Shown here piece after piece: positions 17,266 through 27,106 of a stretch of 30,339 nt of DNA. A model generated the notes under the pieces. That model did no database searches, was not told the origin of the DNA, and saw only the letters and a program-made list of their open reading frames with translations. Within the stretch, counting starts at the first letter, position 1, and each line of letters begins with the position of its first letter. The DNA lies in IMG/VR virus record IMGVR_UViG_3300044950_000361, positions 1 through 30,339 of that record, one strand, 5' to 3'. The position numbers and the translations under genes are program-made. Origin of the DNA: a virus.

Positions 17266-18695
17266 ACTTTCTCAACAGCCTTGCCGGCGGCTACGCCCAG
17301 GGTCAGGCGCAGTTCAAGGCGAACGAGGCCGTGCGAAAAGAGGCGGCCGAGAAGGCCGCCAAGGCGGCGCAGGACGCGGCCGAGTTCCGGCTGAAGCTCG
17401 CGCAGCACAGCCAGACGCTGACCAACTCGGCGGAAACCGAGTACAACGCCATCATGGACGAAATCACGGCCGACGATTGGGATCCGGCCAAGATCCCGGC
17501 GCTCATGCCGCGCGTGGCAAACTTCGACAAGACCTACGGCGCGGTGTGGGGCGGGGGCAGCGCGGCCGAGATGGTCAAGAAGGCGCTGCACCTGGACCCG
17601 ACGAGCAAGCCCACCACCAAGCTGAAGCCGGGAACGTATGGCCCTGCCGATCAGCCTCGCTACGACGACCCGCTCATGGGATTCACGTCCGAGGCCCAGA
17701 AGGGCGCGGCTGACGACAAGGCGCGTAAGGCGCGCACCAAGCAGAAGGCCACCGAGTTCGCCGTGGGCGCGGCTGAGTACGCCCGCAATCCGAATGGCGG
17801 GATGCCCGACGAGGCGACGTTCTACCGCAAGGTCTACGAGTACCAGGATATGCTGAACCGCACCGATCCCGAGCGGTACGACCTGGAAACCATCAACGAA
17901 GCCATGAAAACGATCCGCGAGGCGGCGGCTGGCTACTTCAAGGGGCTCGCGTCGAACATGGACCTGCTCGCCAAGCAGTCCACGATGACGGATGCGATCA
18001 GCGAGCGGACCGACAAGGTGATCAGGAACATCTCGTCGTGGGTCAACCAACTGCTGATGTTCGACGCCAACGGCGCCTCCCTGACGGGCGACCTGTTCGC
18101 GGAGCGCACGCCGCTGCGTCTGGAGATGGAGAGGGAGGCAGCCGAGCTTGCCATGCAGGGTATGTCCGAGGGTCAGATCAGGTCCAACCTCATCTTCAAG
18201 CACCGCGAAAAGATGGGCGGCCTTGAGTTGGACATCAAGCAAAGCCCCTACTCGGGGTCGCTGACGCTCATGGGCGCCGACCCAGGATTCCAGTCTGCGG
18301 TCAACCGCTTCTACGACCTGAACGAAGATCCGAACGAGGACCAGATCATCCCGATGTGGCGCTCGTCCGACAACACCGGATGGGTTGTCAACCTGCTCAC
18401 CGGGGAGGGCCGGGAGATCTACCGGCCGACCACGCCGAGGCCGCCGGAAGCCGGGGCTGGTCCGTGGAAGAATACCGGCGGGCAGACGCAGGCGCCGCCG
18501 AAGGGCAAGGACGCGCCGAAGGCAAGCAAGACGATGACGCCGGAGGAAAAGGCCGCATACGAGCGCAGGCAGCGCGAGGCGAAGGACATCGAGAAGGCGG
18601 CCAAGGCCACGGTTGGTTTCGTCCCTGACGCCATCAGGGCCATGTTCCCGCCGGGTGCGTTTTCCGAGAACCCATTTGGGGAGAAGAAGAAATGA
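17259..18695 (+). CDS. Internal virion protein candidate
   Basis: This 478-residue protein begins VDFLNSLAGGYAQGQAQF, followed by an Ala/Lys/Glu-rich coiled-coil-like stretch (about 22-60). The middle is charged and helical, and the Pro/Lys-rich tail ends with FGEKKK. There is no signal peptide and no catalytic motif. The position between a glycine-rich ejection candidate and the 2604-residue polyvalent protein, with overlaps on both sides (ATGGTAG at the start, ATGA at the end), points to a three-gene set of proteins packaged in the capsid and ejected with DNA. The family is not recognised. Confidence 0.65.
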   Translation: MVDFLNSLAGGYAQGQAQFKANEAVRKEAAEKAAKAAQDAAEFRLKLAQHSQTLTNSAETEYNAIMDEITADDWDPAKIPALMPRVANFDKTYGAVWGGGSAAEMVKKALHLDPTSKPTTKLKPGTYGPADQPRYDDPLMGFTSEAQKGAADDKARKARTKQKATEFAVGAAEYARNPNGGMPDEATFYRKVYEYQDMLNRTDPERYDLETINEAMKTIREAAAGYFKGLASNMDLLAKQSTMTDAISERTDKVIRNISSWVNQLLMFDANGASLTGDLFAERTPLRLEMEREAAELAMQGMSEGQIRSNLIFKHREKMGGLELDIKQSPYSGSLTLMGADPGFQSAVNRFYDLNEDPNEDQIIPMWRSSDNTGWVVNLLTGEGREIYRPTTPRPPEAGAGPWKNTGGQTQAPPKGKDAPKASKTMTPEEKAAYERRQREAKDIEKAAKATVGFVPDAIRAMFPPGAFSENPFGEKKK

Positions 18696-21600
18696 GCCCG
18701 ATGGCCCCCGACGATCTCCTGCTCCAAGCCGGCATCCTCACGCCCGGTTCCAAGGTGGCGTCAGGCATGGCGTCGGCGGCACCGCAGATGCAGCAGCCGG
18801 CGCAGGCCAGTGGTGGGTGGGCTCCGGCACCGCCGGACCTGCTCCAGCGGGCGCAGGTTGGCCGGTTCATGGTCGGCGGCCCCGACTCGCGCATGGCCAT
18901 GTTCCCCGACGAGTTCCCCGAGGCGAAGGCTGACAAGCCGAACGTGGTGATGCGCGGCGTTCGCGGGATCGCGGCGGGCATCGCTGACATGGCCCCCTCG
19001 ACGATGGCGCTGGCGGCGAGCGTGATCGACTTCATGGGCGCCGACGAGGCGGGGGCGCAGTTGGGTCAGGCGTCCCTGGACGTGTCCTCGTGGCTGAACG
19101 ACCACCTCGCGGTGGAGAACCCGAACCTGTACGACCACGCGATGCGTGGCGTCGGGTCGATGCTGACGCTCATCCTGCCGGGCATCGGGGCGGCTTCGGT
19201 GGGTGGGAAGATCGCGATGGCGGCCGGCATGGTCGAAAAGACGGCGCAGGGGGCGACCGTTCTGAGCAAGGTCGGCCAAGCCTTCCGCGCCCTGACCGGC
19301 GGCGGCGCCATGTCGTTCCTCGAGTCCGCCGTCGAGCAGTCGCAGCGGGAGATGGAACTGATCGGGCAGGGCAAGACCCCCGAGCAGGCCATGAAGGAAT
19401 CGGCCCCGATCTTCTGGCACAACATGGGCGTCCTAATGGCGACCAACACGGTGTCCTATTTCCTGCCGCTGCCCATCAAGGTGAAGAACGAGTTCGTGCG
19501 CCGGGCGGCCAAGGCCGTCGAGGCGGCGTTCACCGAGGGCGGGCAGGAGCGCGCGCAGGCGGTCATTCAGGACGTAGCCTCCGGTCGCGGCGAGTGGGGC
19601 GACTTCCTCGACCCGAACAAGAACGTCACGGACACCCTGGTCGGGGCTCTGGTCGGCGGCGGCACGGCCGCCCTGCTGCCTGGAGAACCGGACGCCCCCC
19701 AGAACGTCCCAGTCGCCCCCCTGTCGAACGCTCCGGTCCAGCCGTCGCAGCCTTCGGCCACACCCCCGACCCCGCAGCAGGCGCCAGCGCAGGCCGCTCA
19801 GCCTGCCAAGCCGGCACCCCCCTCGGCGGCGCCTGCTGCTCCCATCCCCGTCCCGTCCGATCTGCCGATGCAGCCGGTCGAGGGGTTCGATGTCTGGACG
19901 GGGCAGCAGGAGGACGAGGACGCCGCGCCCCTCGCGCAGACCCCGGCGCAGCAGGAGACGCCCGCCCCGGTCGAGGCGGCACCGCCCGCCCCCGCGCGCG
20001 AGATCGTCAACCACTTCATCAACGAGTCGGATGGTACGGTTTCCGAGGTCATCGGTGAGCCCGACGGCACCTTCTCGGTGGACACCACCGACAGCGAATC
20101 GGGCAACCGGATCGAGCTTCGCAAGCGGTTCCCGACGCAGGACGCCGCCGAGGTCCACGCCAAGCTGATGACCGGGCAGCAGGAACAGGAGGCGGCACCG
20201 CAGGACGCCCCCATCCAGAACGATGTCCAGTTGACCAGCAGGAACCGCCTCGCCACCCCCATCAAGGGCAAGACGGGCGCGTCCATCGTCGGCTACCAGT
20301 GGATGTCCACGACCGAGGAAGGGATGTTCCGCGACCGCAAGGTTAGCGATTGGACCCGTTCGCAGAAAAGCGAGCCGACCGGGCGCGACATCGTTCACGT
20401 CTTTTTCGTCCAGACCGAGGACGGCAGCGTCAAGGTGATGGGCGTTGGCGCCGCGCAGAAGGCGCTTGGGATTAGCACGGACCGCCTGTACTCGATTGCC
20501 AAGTCCGAGCAGCAGATGGCTCGGCAGCGCATCGAGAACCGCGACAAGGAAGAAGCCCGCATTCTGGAGAAGGTCGCGAGCGAGTCCCCCGTCGAGGCCG
20601 CCCGCAAGTGGCGCACGTCAAACGGGGCCAAGGGCGACATCACCAAGACGGTCCTGATGACCAAGGGCGGCAAGTTCTTCAGGACGGCCGACGCGAACCT
20701 TCAGGAGTCGTTGTCTGAGCGCGGGTGGTCGGTTGCCGAGGGCGACCCCGTTGACGAGCTTCGCGAACAGGAGGCGGCTGCATCGCCCGCAGCCGAACCC
20801 ATTCCCGCGCCCGCCCCCGCCGACATCGCCCCGCAGGCGGCCGCGCAGGAATCCGCACCCCCTCCCGCCGCCGTCGCGGAGACTGCGGGGGCACCGGCAG
20901 CGGCGGCCGGTATCGTGTCCATGCCGACATCGGCGCTCACCGTCTCCAAGCCGGGCGAGTTCCAGACACGCGAGAACATCGACAACGAGGAGACGCAGAC
21001 CAACGAGGCCAAGATGACGGCCATCATGGCCGACTTCAAGCCTGATCGCCTGACGCCCATCGTGGCGTGGCGCGACCCTGTTGACGGGAAACTGAAGATC
21101 CTCGACGGCCACCACACGCTTGAAGCCGCGAAGCGCGCCGGTATCCCGAACGTCAACGTCCGCGAGTTCGTGGGAACCCGCGAGGAAGCCAAGACCGAGG
21201 CTGATATCCTGAACGACCTGCGGACGGTCAATGACCCCCTGTCGCGTGCGGCCACCGTCAGGCGCCTACGGGAATCTGGAATGTCCGAGGCTGAGATCGA
21301 GGCCACGTCCCGCCCGCGCTACCAGGAGGGCACGCCGACCGTCCTTCAGTTGTCGTTCCTGAACCCGAACGGGCAGGTCGTCGCGTCCATCAAGCAACTC
21401 ATGGGCTCCGATCAGGACTCGGACTCGACGAGCGACCTGATGAAGATGGCGAAGTGGATCGGTGAGGCCCGCCGCCGAAACACGAACCTGACCGACGCCC
21501 ACGAGCAGGAGATGTTCGACGCGCTGCGCGCTAACTTCGGCAAGACGCCGTGGGCAAAGAACGCGCAGGCGTTCACCAAGCACGTTCGCGGGCTCGCCAC

Positions 21601-24600
21601 CGCAGGGGGCTTCGACGCCAGCAGCCGCTTGAATCTCGGGCTGGACAAGCGCACGCCGGCCGAGAAGAAGTTCGATACAGAGGTTGCCGCAGCGGAGGCC
21701 GCCGTTGCCGAAGCCGAGGCCACACTGAAAGAGAAATCGGCGCAGCTTGCCGCAGCCGGCATCGACGTGAACGTCAAGGACAAGATCCTCAAGCCGTTCC
21801 GCGAGGCTGTCGATATCGCCGAGGCCGATCTAGCCGTCCTGAACGGCAGTCGCGAGCGGTATCTGGAGGCCGAGCGCAATCAGGGCGGCCTGTTCCGCCT
21901 CTCCAGCCCCAGTATCTCCAAGCTGAATGCCGCCGCGTCCAAGCGCGGCCTGACGCCCGCCGAGATGGCAAAGCCCCGCGACCTGATGGACGAGATGGTC
22001 GTGCGCGTGGCGAAGATGTTCGGCTTCAAGAACGTGCAGTTCGTGACCGGCCTCGCGGCTCCGAATGGGCAGATGGCGCACGGCTACTACCAGCAGGAAT
22101 CCGACACCGTGTTCCTGAACGCCGGGTCGTCCGAGCCGATGCTGACCGTGCTGATGCACGAGGTCGGGCACCGCATGGAGGTCGAACACCCGGACCTGTA
22201 CGGGCAACTGATCCAGATCCTGAACGACCCCGCCAACGTCCGCACGGGAGCCAAGGAGATCTACGGCAAGGACGCCAAGGCCCGAGGCTACACCGAGGCG
22301 GGCGTCGAGCGCGAGTGGGTCAGCGACGGTCTGATGGAGGCGTCCAGCCGCCCCGAGTTCTGGAACGTCCTGCAAGAGAAGAACCCGACGCTGGCCGGCA
22401 AGCTCGTCAACATGATCGTGGACGCCATCAAGGCGATCCGCAAGATGTTCGCGGCGTCCGGCGCCAGCGTGGACGTGTACTACAACAACTTCGGCCCGCT
22501 GGTCCGGCAGATCGCCAACGTCGCGGCGCAGATGCAGGCGAGGGAGGCGGAACTGGCGCGGTCTGAAAAGACGGCCAAGGACGCCATCAAGAAGCAGCCG
22601 TCGATGTTCCGCGTGGCCCCGGCGCTCCGCAAGATCGCCACCTGGTTCAGCGGCACCGGAACACTCGAGGCGGTCCTGTCGAACGCGAAGGGCGTCCACG
22701 CCGTCGAGTACAGCCCCGAGATCATCGCGCAGCACAACAAGGCATACGGGACCAGCTACACGGCGCGTGACGTGACCGAGATCGACCCGCTGGAGGTGGC
22801 GGGCACGGGCGCCGATCACTTCCACGCCAGCCCGGTCTGCAAGAACTTCAGCAAGGCCAAGCGCAACCGCGGGTCCAGCAACCTCGACATCGCCAGCGCG
22901 CGGGCCGTAGTCGGCGTGATCCTCAAGGCCGGGATGCCGTCGATCACCATCGAGAACGTGACCGACTACATCGGCACCGAGCCGTACAAGATGATCGTCG
23001 AGGCGCTGAAGAAGGCCGGCTACACGCAGCGCACCGTCAAGGTGAACGCCGCCGACTACGGCGGGGCGCAGAACCGGACGCGGATGGTCATCCAGGCAGT
23101 CAAGGACGGCAACCTGCCGCCGCTGCCGGACAAGACCGGGCCGACCGACTGGTTCGCGGCCATCGAGGATCTGCTGGCGGATGCGCCGAAGTCCACCGTG
23201 GCAGAGGAGCGCGTCAAGGGACGCGGTTGGAACTGGGAGCCTGATCGCATCGCTAAGATGGTCGAGCGGGGAGAACTGGACGCCGACCTGCCCATCATCG
23301 CGATGGGCGGCAGCACCGACAAGGTGCGCGCATGGGCGGCCAACTCGGGCGGCCCTGCGCCGACCCTGAAGGCCACCAAGGGCGAAACCGTCCGCATCAT
23401 CATGCCGGATGGCACGGTCTACAAGGCGACCCCGAGGATGCTGGCCCGCCTGATGGGGATGCCGGACTCGTTCCAGATCCCCGAGAACTACGGCTTCGCC
23501 AAGAAGGTTCTCGGCAACGGCATCCACGGCGCGATCACCAAGGCGTTCATCGAGCCCCTGGTCAACGGCGAGCGCGGCACCTCGCCCGTGTCCGAGGACA
23601 CCGCCGGCCAGATCGAGATGTTCCGAATCGCCCCCATCGCCAACCCGGTCGCCAACGAGATGCGCGACAAGCAGGACGTGGCGATGAAGGCCAACAACCA
23701 GCACCGGCATCAGGGCTGGAGGGCTGGCTGGCGGCACGTCTACATGAACATGGTGGACAAGCACACGTTCACCTACCGGATGGTCCGCGACATCGTGAAG
23801 GCGGCGAACCCGAAACTGGCGAAGGACTTCTCCCTTGCCAAGAGCCCGTACATCGCCCTGCGCCGGTTCGGGTCGTGGATGACGGCGGTTGAGGTGGCGC
23901 TGAAATACGGCGTCTACTCGTTCGACGGCCAGACCGTGCTGGCCCCAGGCATGGAGCAGATCATCAAGAAGCACGGGCTGTCCGACGCCATCGACAGCCG
24001 AGAGTTCGGGCTGTTCTACACGGCGGCAACGCTCGTCTCGCGCAAGTACTCGCTGGACAGTCGCGGCAAGGATTTCTTCGGTGACGACCCGACAACGGAC
24101 GAGTACCAGGCCGCCGAGGACGAGTTCCTGAAGTGGCAGAAGATCTACGACGACTACAAGAAGGCGCACCCCACATGGGAGGCCGCCGTCGATGACTTCA
24201 CGGCCTATGCCTACGCCCTGATCCAGCGGTCCTACGAGGCGGGCGTGATCAACGAGCGCGAGTTCAAAGACTTGACCAAGACGTACAGCGTCTACGCCCC
24301 GCTGTTCGTGATCGAAAGCAGCCGGTACGACGTGGACCGTGGCGACCCGGTTGCCGCCGGGAGTGTCGCGCACGAGATGACGCGGTTCGACCCGACGGCT
24401 GTCCGCATGGACCCCATCGACGCGCTCATCAAGCAGACGTACCACATGGAGTTCTTCACGCGCCGCAACACGGCGGCGCAGCAGCACGCCAACTTCATCA
24501 AGAAGTACCGCGACAAGTCCAAGAAGGGCGTCACCGTCCTCGAGGGCTTCGGCATGAGGGTCCGGCCAAAGGAAGATCCCGTTGCCAAGCGCGTGCAGCA

Positions 24601-26506
24601 GCTTCTGGAGGCGGCCGGGCTGTCAGAGGCTGAGATCGCGGCGCTCGGCAGGACGCCCGAGCAGCTTGAGCGCGAGGCGAAACTGTACGTCACGTCGCGG
24701 ATGCAGCCGGACGGCGTGATCGCCCTGCTGCGCGACGGCGAGGTGGAGTACTGGCAGCTTGACCCGGACATCTACGAGTCGTTCATGGCGGCAACCGGCC
24801 CGAAGGCCATGCACCCGATGATGAAGTTCTTCTCGGCGCAGACGAGCCTGCTGCGGGCTGGCGCCGTGCTGACGCCCGACTTCATGGCGAGGAACCAATT
24901 CAGGGACTTCGCCTCGTCGGCCATCATCTCGCAGCACCTGATCCGCAATCCCATCGACCCGTTCCTGGTGCCGGTGAAGATCCTGCGTGGACTGTCGGCG
25001 GCCATCAATCAGACCGAGGCGTTCAAGGAGTTCATGCTGGAGGTTGGGCACTCCCAATTGCACGCACAGGACCAGAATGGGCTGCGGAAATCGAGCGAGC
25101 AGTTGACCAGGGACTCCCGCGGGCGGTTCAAGTACGTCCTCCACAGCAGCCCGATCACCATCTTGCAGGAGTTCGGCAAGCTGACGGAAAACTCGACGCG
25201 CTACGCCGTGTACTGGAAAACCAAGACCGACCTGCTCAAGATGGGCTGGAGCGAATCCGAGGCCCGCGTCAAGGCCGCGATGGAGGCCCGCGAGTCGTCC
25301 ATCGACTTCGCCCGCTCGGGCAAGTACGGGCAGGTCATCAACCAGATCATCCCGTTCTTCAACGCGGCGGTGCAGGGCAACGACAAGGCGCTCCGCACGT
25401 TTGTCGTGGACAGCGGCGGGCGCGGCTCGGCGTGGCTCAAGGCGACCATGCTGATCACGGTCCCGTCCGTCCTGCTGTGGGCGCTGAACCACGACGATGA
25501 ATGGTACAAGGATCAGCCCATCTGGCTGAAGAACAACTTCTGGCTGTTCTCGGTGGACGGCGGCAAGACCATCCACAAGCTCCCGAAGCCGTTTGAGCTT
25601 GGCCTCATGTACGCCTCGCTGGCCGAGCGGTTCCTCGACTGGCGCGTGGACAAAGACCCGAAGGCGATGAAGGAGTGGTCCGAGGCCGTCCTGAAGAACG
25701 TCGTCGCAGTCAACGACAAGAACCCCATCGCGTCGGTGGGCGGTCTGCTCGGGCCGATGGCCGGCACCATGACCGAGATCGTGTCCAACTACGACTCGTT
25801 CCGCGGCACGCCCATCGTCAAGGGCTGGCTCGAGGAGGTCGTGCCGCGCGAGCAGTACAACGCCAACACGTCCGAGTTCGCGAAGGCGATGGGCGGCATG
25901 GCCCCCGGTGGCGGGATCAGCCCGATGATGATCGACCACTTCATCCGCGGCACGTTCGGTGGGCTTGGTGCCTACGGCGCCCAAGTGGCGTCCGAGATCA
26001 TCATGCTGGCGAGGCCCGAGTTGAAGGCCATGAAGCCGTCGCCCAAGCAGATCCACACGCTCGTCGGCGCCGACGTGCCAGATTGGATTCCGGTGATCAG
26101 GGCGTTCGCGTCCTCCACGCCGTCGGGCTACACCCGGCAGATGAACGACTTCTTTGAGATCTACGACCGCGGGCGCGAGGCGTCCAAGACGATTCAGGCG
26201 TTCAAGGCGTCGGGCGCTCCGGTGGAGAAGTTCAAGGCAGAGTACCGCAGGTCGGGCGCTGAGATCGCCACCTTCAAGGCGTCCCAGGAGGTCGCGGAGA
26301 AGTTGGGCCAGATCTCCAAGCGCGCGCGGTTCATCGAGTCGCTGCCGTCCACCGAGATGACGCGGGACGAGAAGCGCAAGCAGATCGACCAGCTTACGGA
26401 AACGCGCAACCTGATGGTAAAGAAGTTCCTCGAGCGGTACTATGCAATCGACCAGCGCGACCTTCAGCGCCAGATCGACGAAAGCCTCAAGCAGATAGGG
26501 AGGTAG
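18692..26506 (+). CDS. Giant polyvalent virion protein: ParB-like, zincin, C5-MTase and LPD38-like regions
   Basis: This 2604-residue protein is probably packaged and injected with the DNA. Residues 1-330 hold hydrophobic/glycine helices (LTLILPGIGAASVGGKIAMA). About 330-435 is a Pro/Ala/Gln-rich linker. A ParB-like nuclease fold lies at about 740-850 (ILDGHHTLEAAKRAG, DGHH at 805-808). A Gln/Ala/Glu coiled-coil follows at about 1010-1065. A zincin metallopeptidase lies at about 1075-1270 (HEVGH at 1156-1160, with a later EREWVSDGLMEA segment as third-ligand candidate). A DNA C5-cytosine methyltransferase spans about 1315-1625: motif I FSGTGTLEA 1319-1327, catalytic Cys1383 in SPVCKNFS, ENV 1421-1423, QNRTR 1460-1464, RLMGMPDSF, and GNG 1608-1610. 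About 2040-2330 resembles LPD38 (IIPFFNAAVQGND, WALNHDDEWY, KLPKPFELG). The last 100 residues are coiled coil. This matches the 'polyvalent protein' class of phages and conjugative elements, thought to counter host defences on entry. LFRLSS, MFRVAP and MFRIAP mark the domain junctions. The ATG overlaps the previous stop. Confidence 0.88.
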   Translation: MSPMAPDDLLLQAGILTPGSKVASGMASAAPQMQQPAQASGGWAPAPPDLLQRAQVGRFMVGGPDSRMAMFPDEFPEAKADKPNVVMRGVRGIAAGIADMAPSTMALAASVIDFMGADEAGAQLGQASLDVSSWLNDHLAVENPNLYDHAMRGVGSMLTLILPGIGAASVGGKIAMAAGMVEKTAQGATVLSKVGQAFRALTGGGAMSFLESAVEQSQREMELIGQGKTPEQAMKESAPIFWHNMGVLMATNTVSYFLPLPIKVKNEFVRRAAKAVEAAFTEGGQERAQAVIQDVASGRGEWGDFLDPNKNVTDTLVGALVGGGTAALLPGEPDAPQNVPVAPLSNAPVQPSQPSATPPTPQQAPAQAAQPAKPAPPSAAPAAPIPVPSDLPMQPVEGFDVWTGQQEDEDAAPLAQTPAQQETPAPVEAAPPAPAREIVNHFINESDGTVSEVIGEPDGTFSVDTTDSESGNRIELRKRFPTQDAAEVHAKLMTGQQEQEAAPQDAPIQNDVQLTSRNRLATPIKGKTGASIVGYQWMSTTEEGMFRDRKVSDWTRSQKSEPTGRDIVHVFFVQTEDGSVKVMGVGAAQKALGISTDRLYSIAKSEQQMARQRIENRDKEEARILEKVASESPVEAARKWRTSNGAKGDITKTVLMTKGGKFFRTADANLQESLSERGWSVAEGDPVDELREQEAAASPAAEPIPAPAPADIAPQAAAQESAPPPAAVAETAGAPAAAAGIVSMPTSALTVSKPGEFQTRENIDNEETQTNEAKMTAIMADFKPDRLTPIVAWRDPVDGKLKILDGHHTLEAAKRAGIPNVNVREFVGTREEAKTEADILNDLRTVNDPLSRAATVRRLRESGMSEAEIEATSRPRYQEGTPTVLQLSFLNPNGQVVASIKQLMGSDQDSDSTSDLMKMAKWIGEARRRNTNLTDAHEQEMFDALRANFGKTPWAKNAQAFTKHVRGLATAGGFDASSRLNLGLDKRTPAEKKFDTEVAAAEAAVAEAEATLKEKSAQLAAAGIDVNVKDKILKPFREAVDIAEADLAVLNGSRERYLEAERNQGGLFRLSSPSISKLNAAASKRGLTPAEMAKPRDLMDEMVVRVAKMFGFKNVQFVTGLAAPNGQMAHGYYQQESDTVFLNAGSSEPMLTVLMHEVGHRMEVEHPDLYGQLIQILNDPANVRTGAKEIYGKDAKARGYTEAGVEREWVSDGLMEASSRPEFWNVLQEKNPTLAGKLVNMIVDAIKAIRKMFAASGASVDVYYNNFGPLVRQIANVAAQMQAREAELARSEKTAKDAIKKQPSMFRVAPALRKIATWFSGTGTLEAVLSNAKGVHAVEYSPEIIAQHNKAYGTSYTARDVTEIDPLEVAGTGADHFHASPVCKNFSKAKRNRGSSNLDIASARAVVGVILKAGMPSITIENVTDYIGTEPYKMIVEALKKAGYTQRTVKVNAADYGGAQNRTRMVIQAVKDGNLPPLPDKTGPTDWFAAIEDLLADAPKSTVAEERVKGRGWNWEPDRIAKMVERGELDADLPIIAMGGSTDKVRAWAANSGGPAPTLKATKGETVRIIMPDGTVYKATPRMLARLMGMPDSFQIPENYGFAKKVLGNGIHGAITKAFIEPLVNGERGTSPVSEDTAGQIEMFRIAPIANPVANEMRDKQDVAMKANNQHRHQGWRAGWRHVYMNMVDKHTFTYRMVRDIVKAANPKLAKDFSLAKSPYIALRRFGSWMTAVEVALKYGVYSFDGQTVLAPGMEQIIKKHGLSDAIDSREFGLFYTAATLVSRKYSLDSRGKDFFGDDPTTDEYQAAEDEFLKWQKIYDDYKKAHPTWEAAVDDFTAYAYALIQRSYEAGVINEREFKDLTKTYSVYAPLFVIESSRYDVDRGDPVAAGSVAHEMTRFDPTAVRMDPIDALIKQTYHMEFFTRRNTAAQQHANFIKKYRDKSKKGVTVLEGFGMRVRPKEDPVAKRVQQLLEAAGLSEAEIAALGRTPEQLEREAKLYVTSRMQPDGVIALLRDGEVEYWQLDPDIYESFMAATGPKAMHPMMKFFSAQTSLLRAGAVLTPDFMARNQFRDFASSAIISQHLIRNPIDPFLVPVKILRGLSAAINQTEAFKEFMLEVGHSQLHAQDQNGLRKSSEQLTRDSRGRFKYVLHSSPITILQEFGKLTENSTRYAVYWKTKTDLLKMGWSESEARVKAAMEARESSIDFARSGKYGQVINQIIPFFNAAVQGNDKALRTFVVDSGGRGSAWLKATMLITVPSVLLWALNHDDEWYKDQPIWLKNNFWLFSVDGGKTIHKLPKPFELGLMYASLAERFLDWRVDKDPKAMKEWSEAVLKNVVAVNDKNPIASVGGLLGPMAGTMTEIVSNYDSFRGTPIVKGWLEEVVPREQYNANTSEFAKAMGGMAPGGGISPMMIDHFIRGTFGGLGAYGAQVASEIIMLARPELKAMKPSPKQIHTLVGADVPDWIPVIRAFASSTPSGYTRQMNDFFEIYDRGREASKTIQAFKASGAPVEKFKAEYRRSGAEIATFKASQEVAEKLGQISKRARFIESLPSTEMTRDEKRKQIDQLTETRNLMVKKFLERYYAIDQRDLQRQIDESLKQIGR

Positions 26507-26509
26507 GAC

Positions 26510-27106
26510 GTGGACGCGATCAGCACAATTTCAGGGCTCATTTCTGCGGCGTCGTTCGTGGACGGATCGGCAACAGCGACCGGGGCGGCCGTCGTAGCCG
26601 AGTTTGCCCAGTTGATCAACAAGACAAACGAGGTCGTCGATGGGCTGACCGAGGTGGCAGCGCAGGCGGACGAGTCAACCGACGACGTGGTGTTGCTCGA
26701 GGGCCGCATGGCGACGGCAGAGGAAGATATCTCGGCCCTGCAAAGCTCGGCCGGCGACCTTGAGGTCAATGGAGACGTGACGCTGACGGCGGAACAAGTC
26801 CACGACAAGGCCATGATCTACTGCAACAAGACCGGGGTTGCGACCACGATGCGCGTCACACTCCCGGCAACTAGGGAAGCGGGAACCCGCTCGATTGCCA
26901 TCTACAACAACGGGTTCACCACTGTCGCAGTTGGAGCAGCGACGGTGTTCCGCACCGGGAGCGGGATTGGCGAGTCAGCCACCGGAGACATCCAACTCGT
27001 TTCCGGCGCGACTCTGATTATCGCGCCCGATCCTGTCGGTGCAATCGGACACATCCAGTGGTCGATCCTGTACGGGGCGGACATCTCGGACGTGGTGACG
27101 GAATGA
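26510..27106 (+). CDS. Fibre-like virion protein, hypothetical
   Basis: This is a 198-residue protein starting at GTG 26510 after GGGAGG (26498-26503). The first 85 residues form a helical, heptad-like region (LINKTNEVVDGLTEVAAQADESTDDVVLLEGRMATAEEDISALQ) of trimeric coiled-coil character. The rest is a beta-rich domain with Gly/Thr/Val strands (TRSIAIYNNGFTTVAVGAATVF). A coiled coil followed by a beta head is common in short phage fibres and tail tips. The stop overlaps the endolysin ATG. The specific family is not recognised. Confidence 0.65.
   Translation: MDAISTISGLISAASFVDGSATATGAAVVAEFAQLINKTNEVVDGLTEVAAQADESTDDVVLLEGRMATAEEDISALQSSAGDLEVNGDVTLTAEQVHDKAMIYCNKTGVATTMRVTLPATREAGTRSIAIYNNGFTTVAVGAATVFRTGSGIGESATGDIQLVSGATLIIAPDPVGAIGHIQWSILYGADISDVVTE

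Noticed and set aside
21830-24487. 885-codon minus-strand open frame opposite the zincin/methyltransferase region
   Set aside because: Same shadow composition (many RR, HH, VD, LR); it lies wholly opposite the clearly coding giant gene.
24623-26056. 477-codon minus-strand frame opposite the LPD38-like region
   Set aside because: Antisense shadow with His/Arg/Leu-rich composition; no independent support.
27058-27102. Extended N-terminus for the M15 peptidase from ATG 27058
   Set aside because: It would overlap the previous gene by about 49 bases and adds Gly/Arg residues not part of the M15 fold; ATG 27103 gives the usual ATGA overlap.
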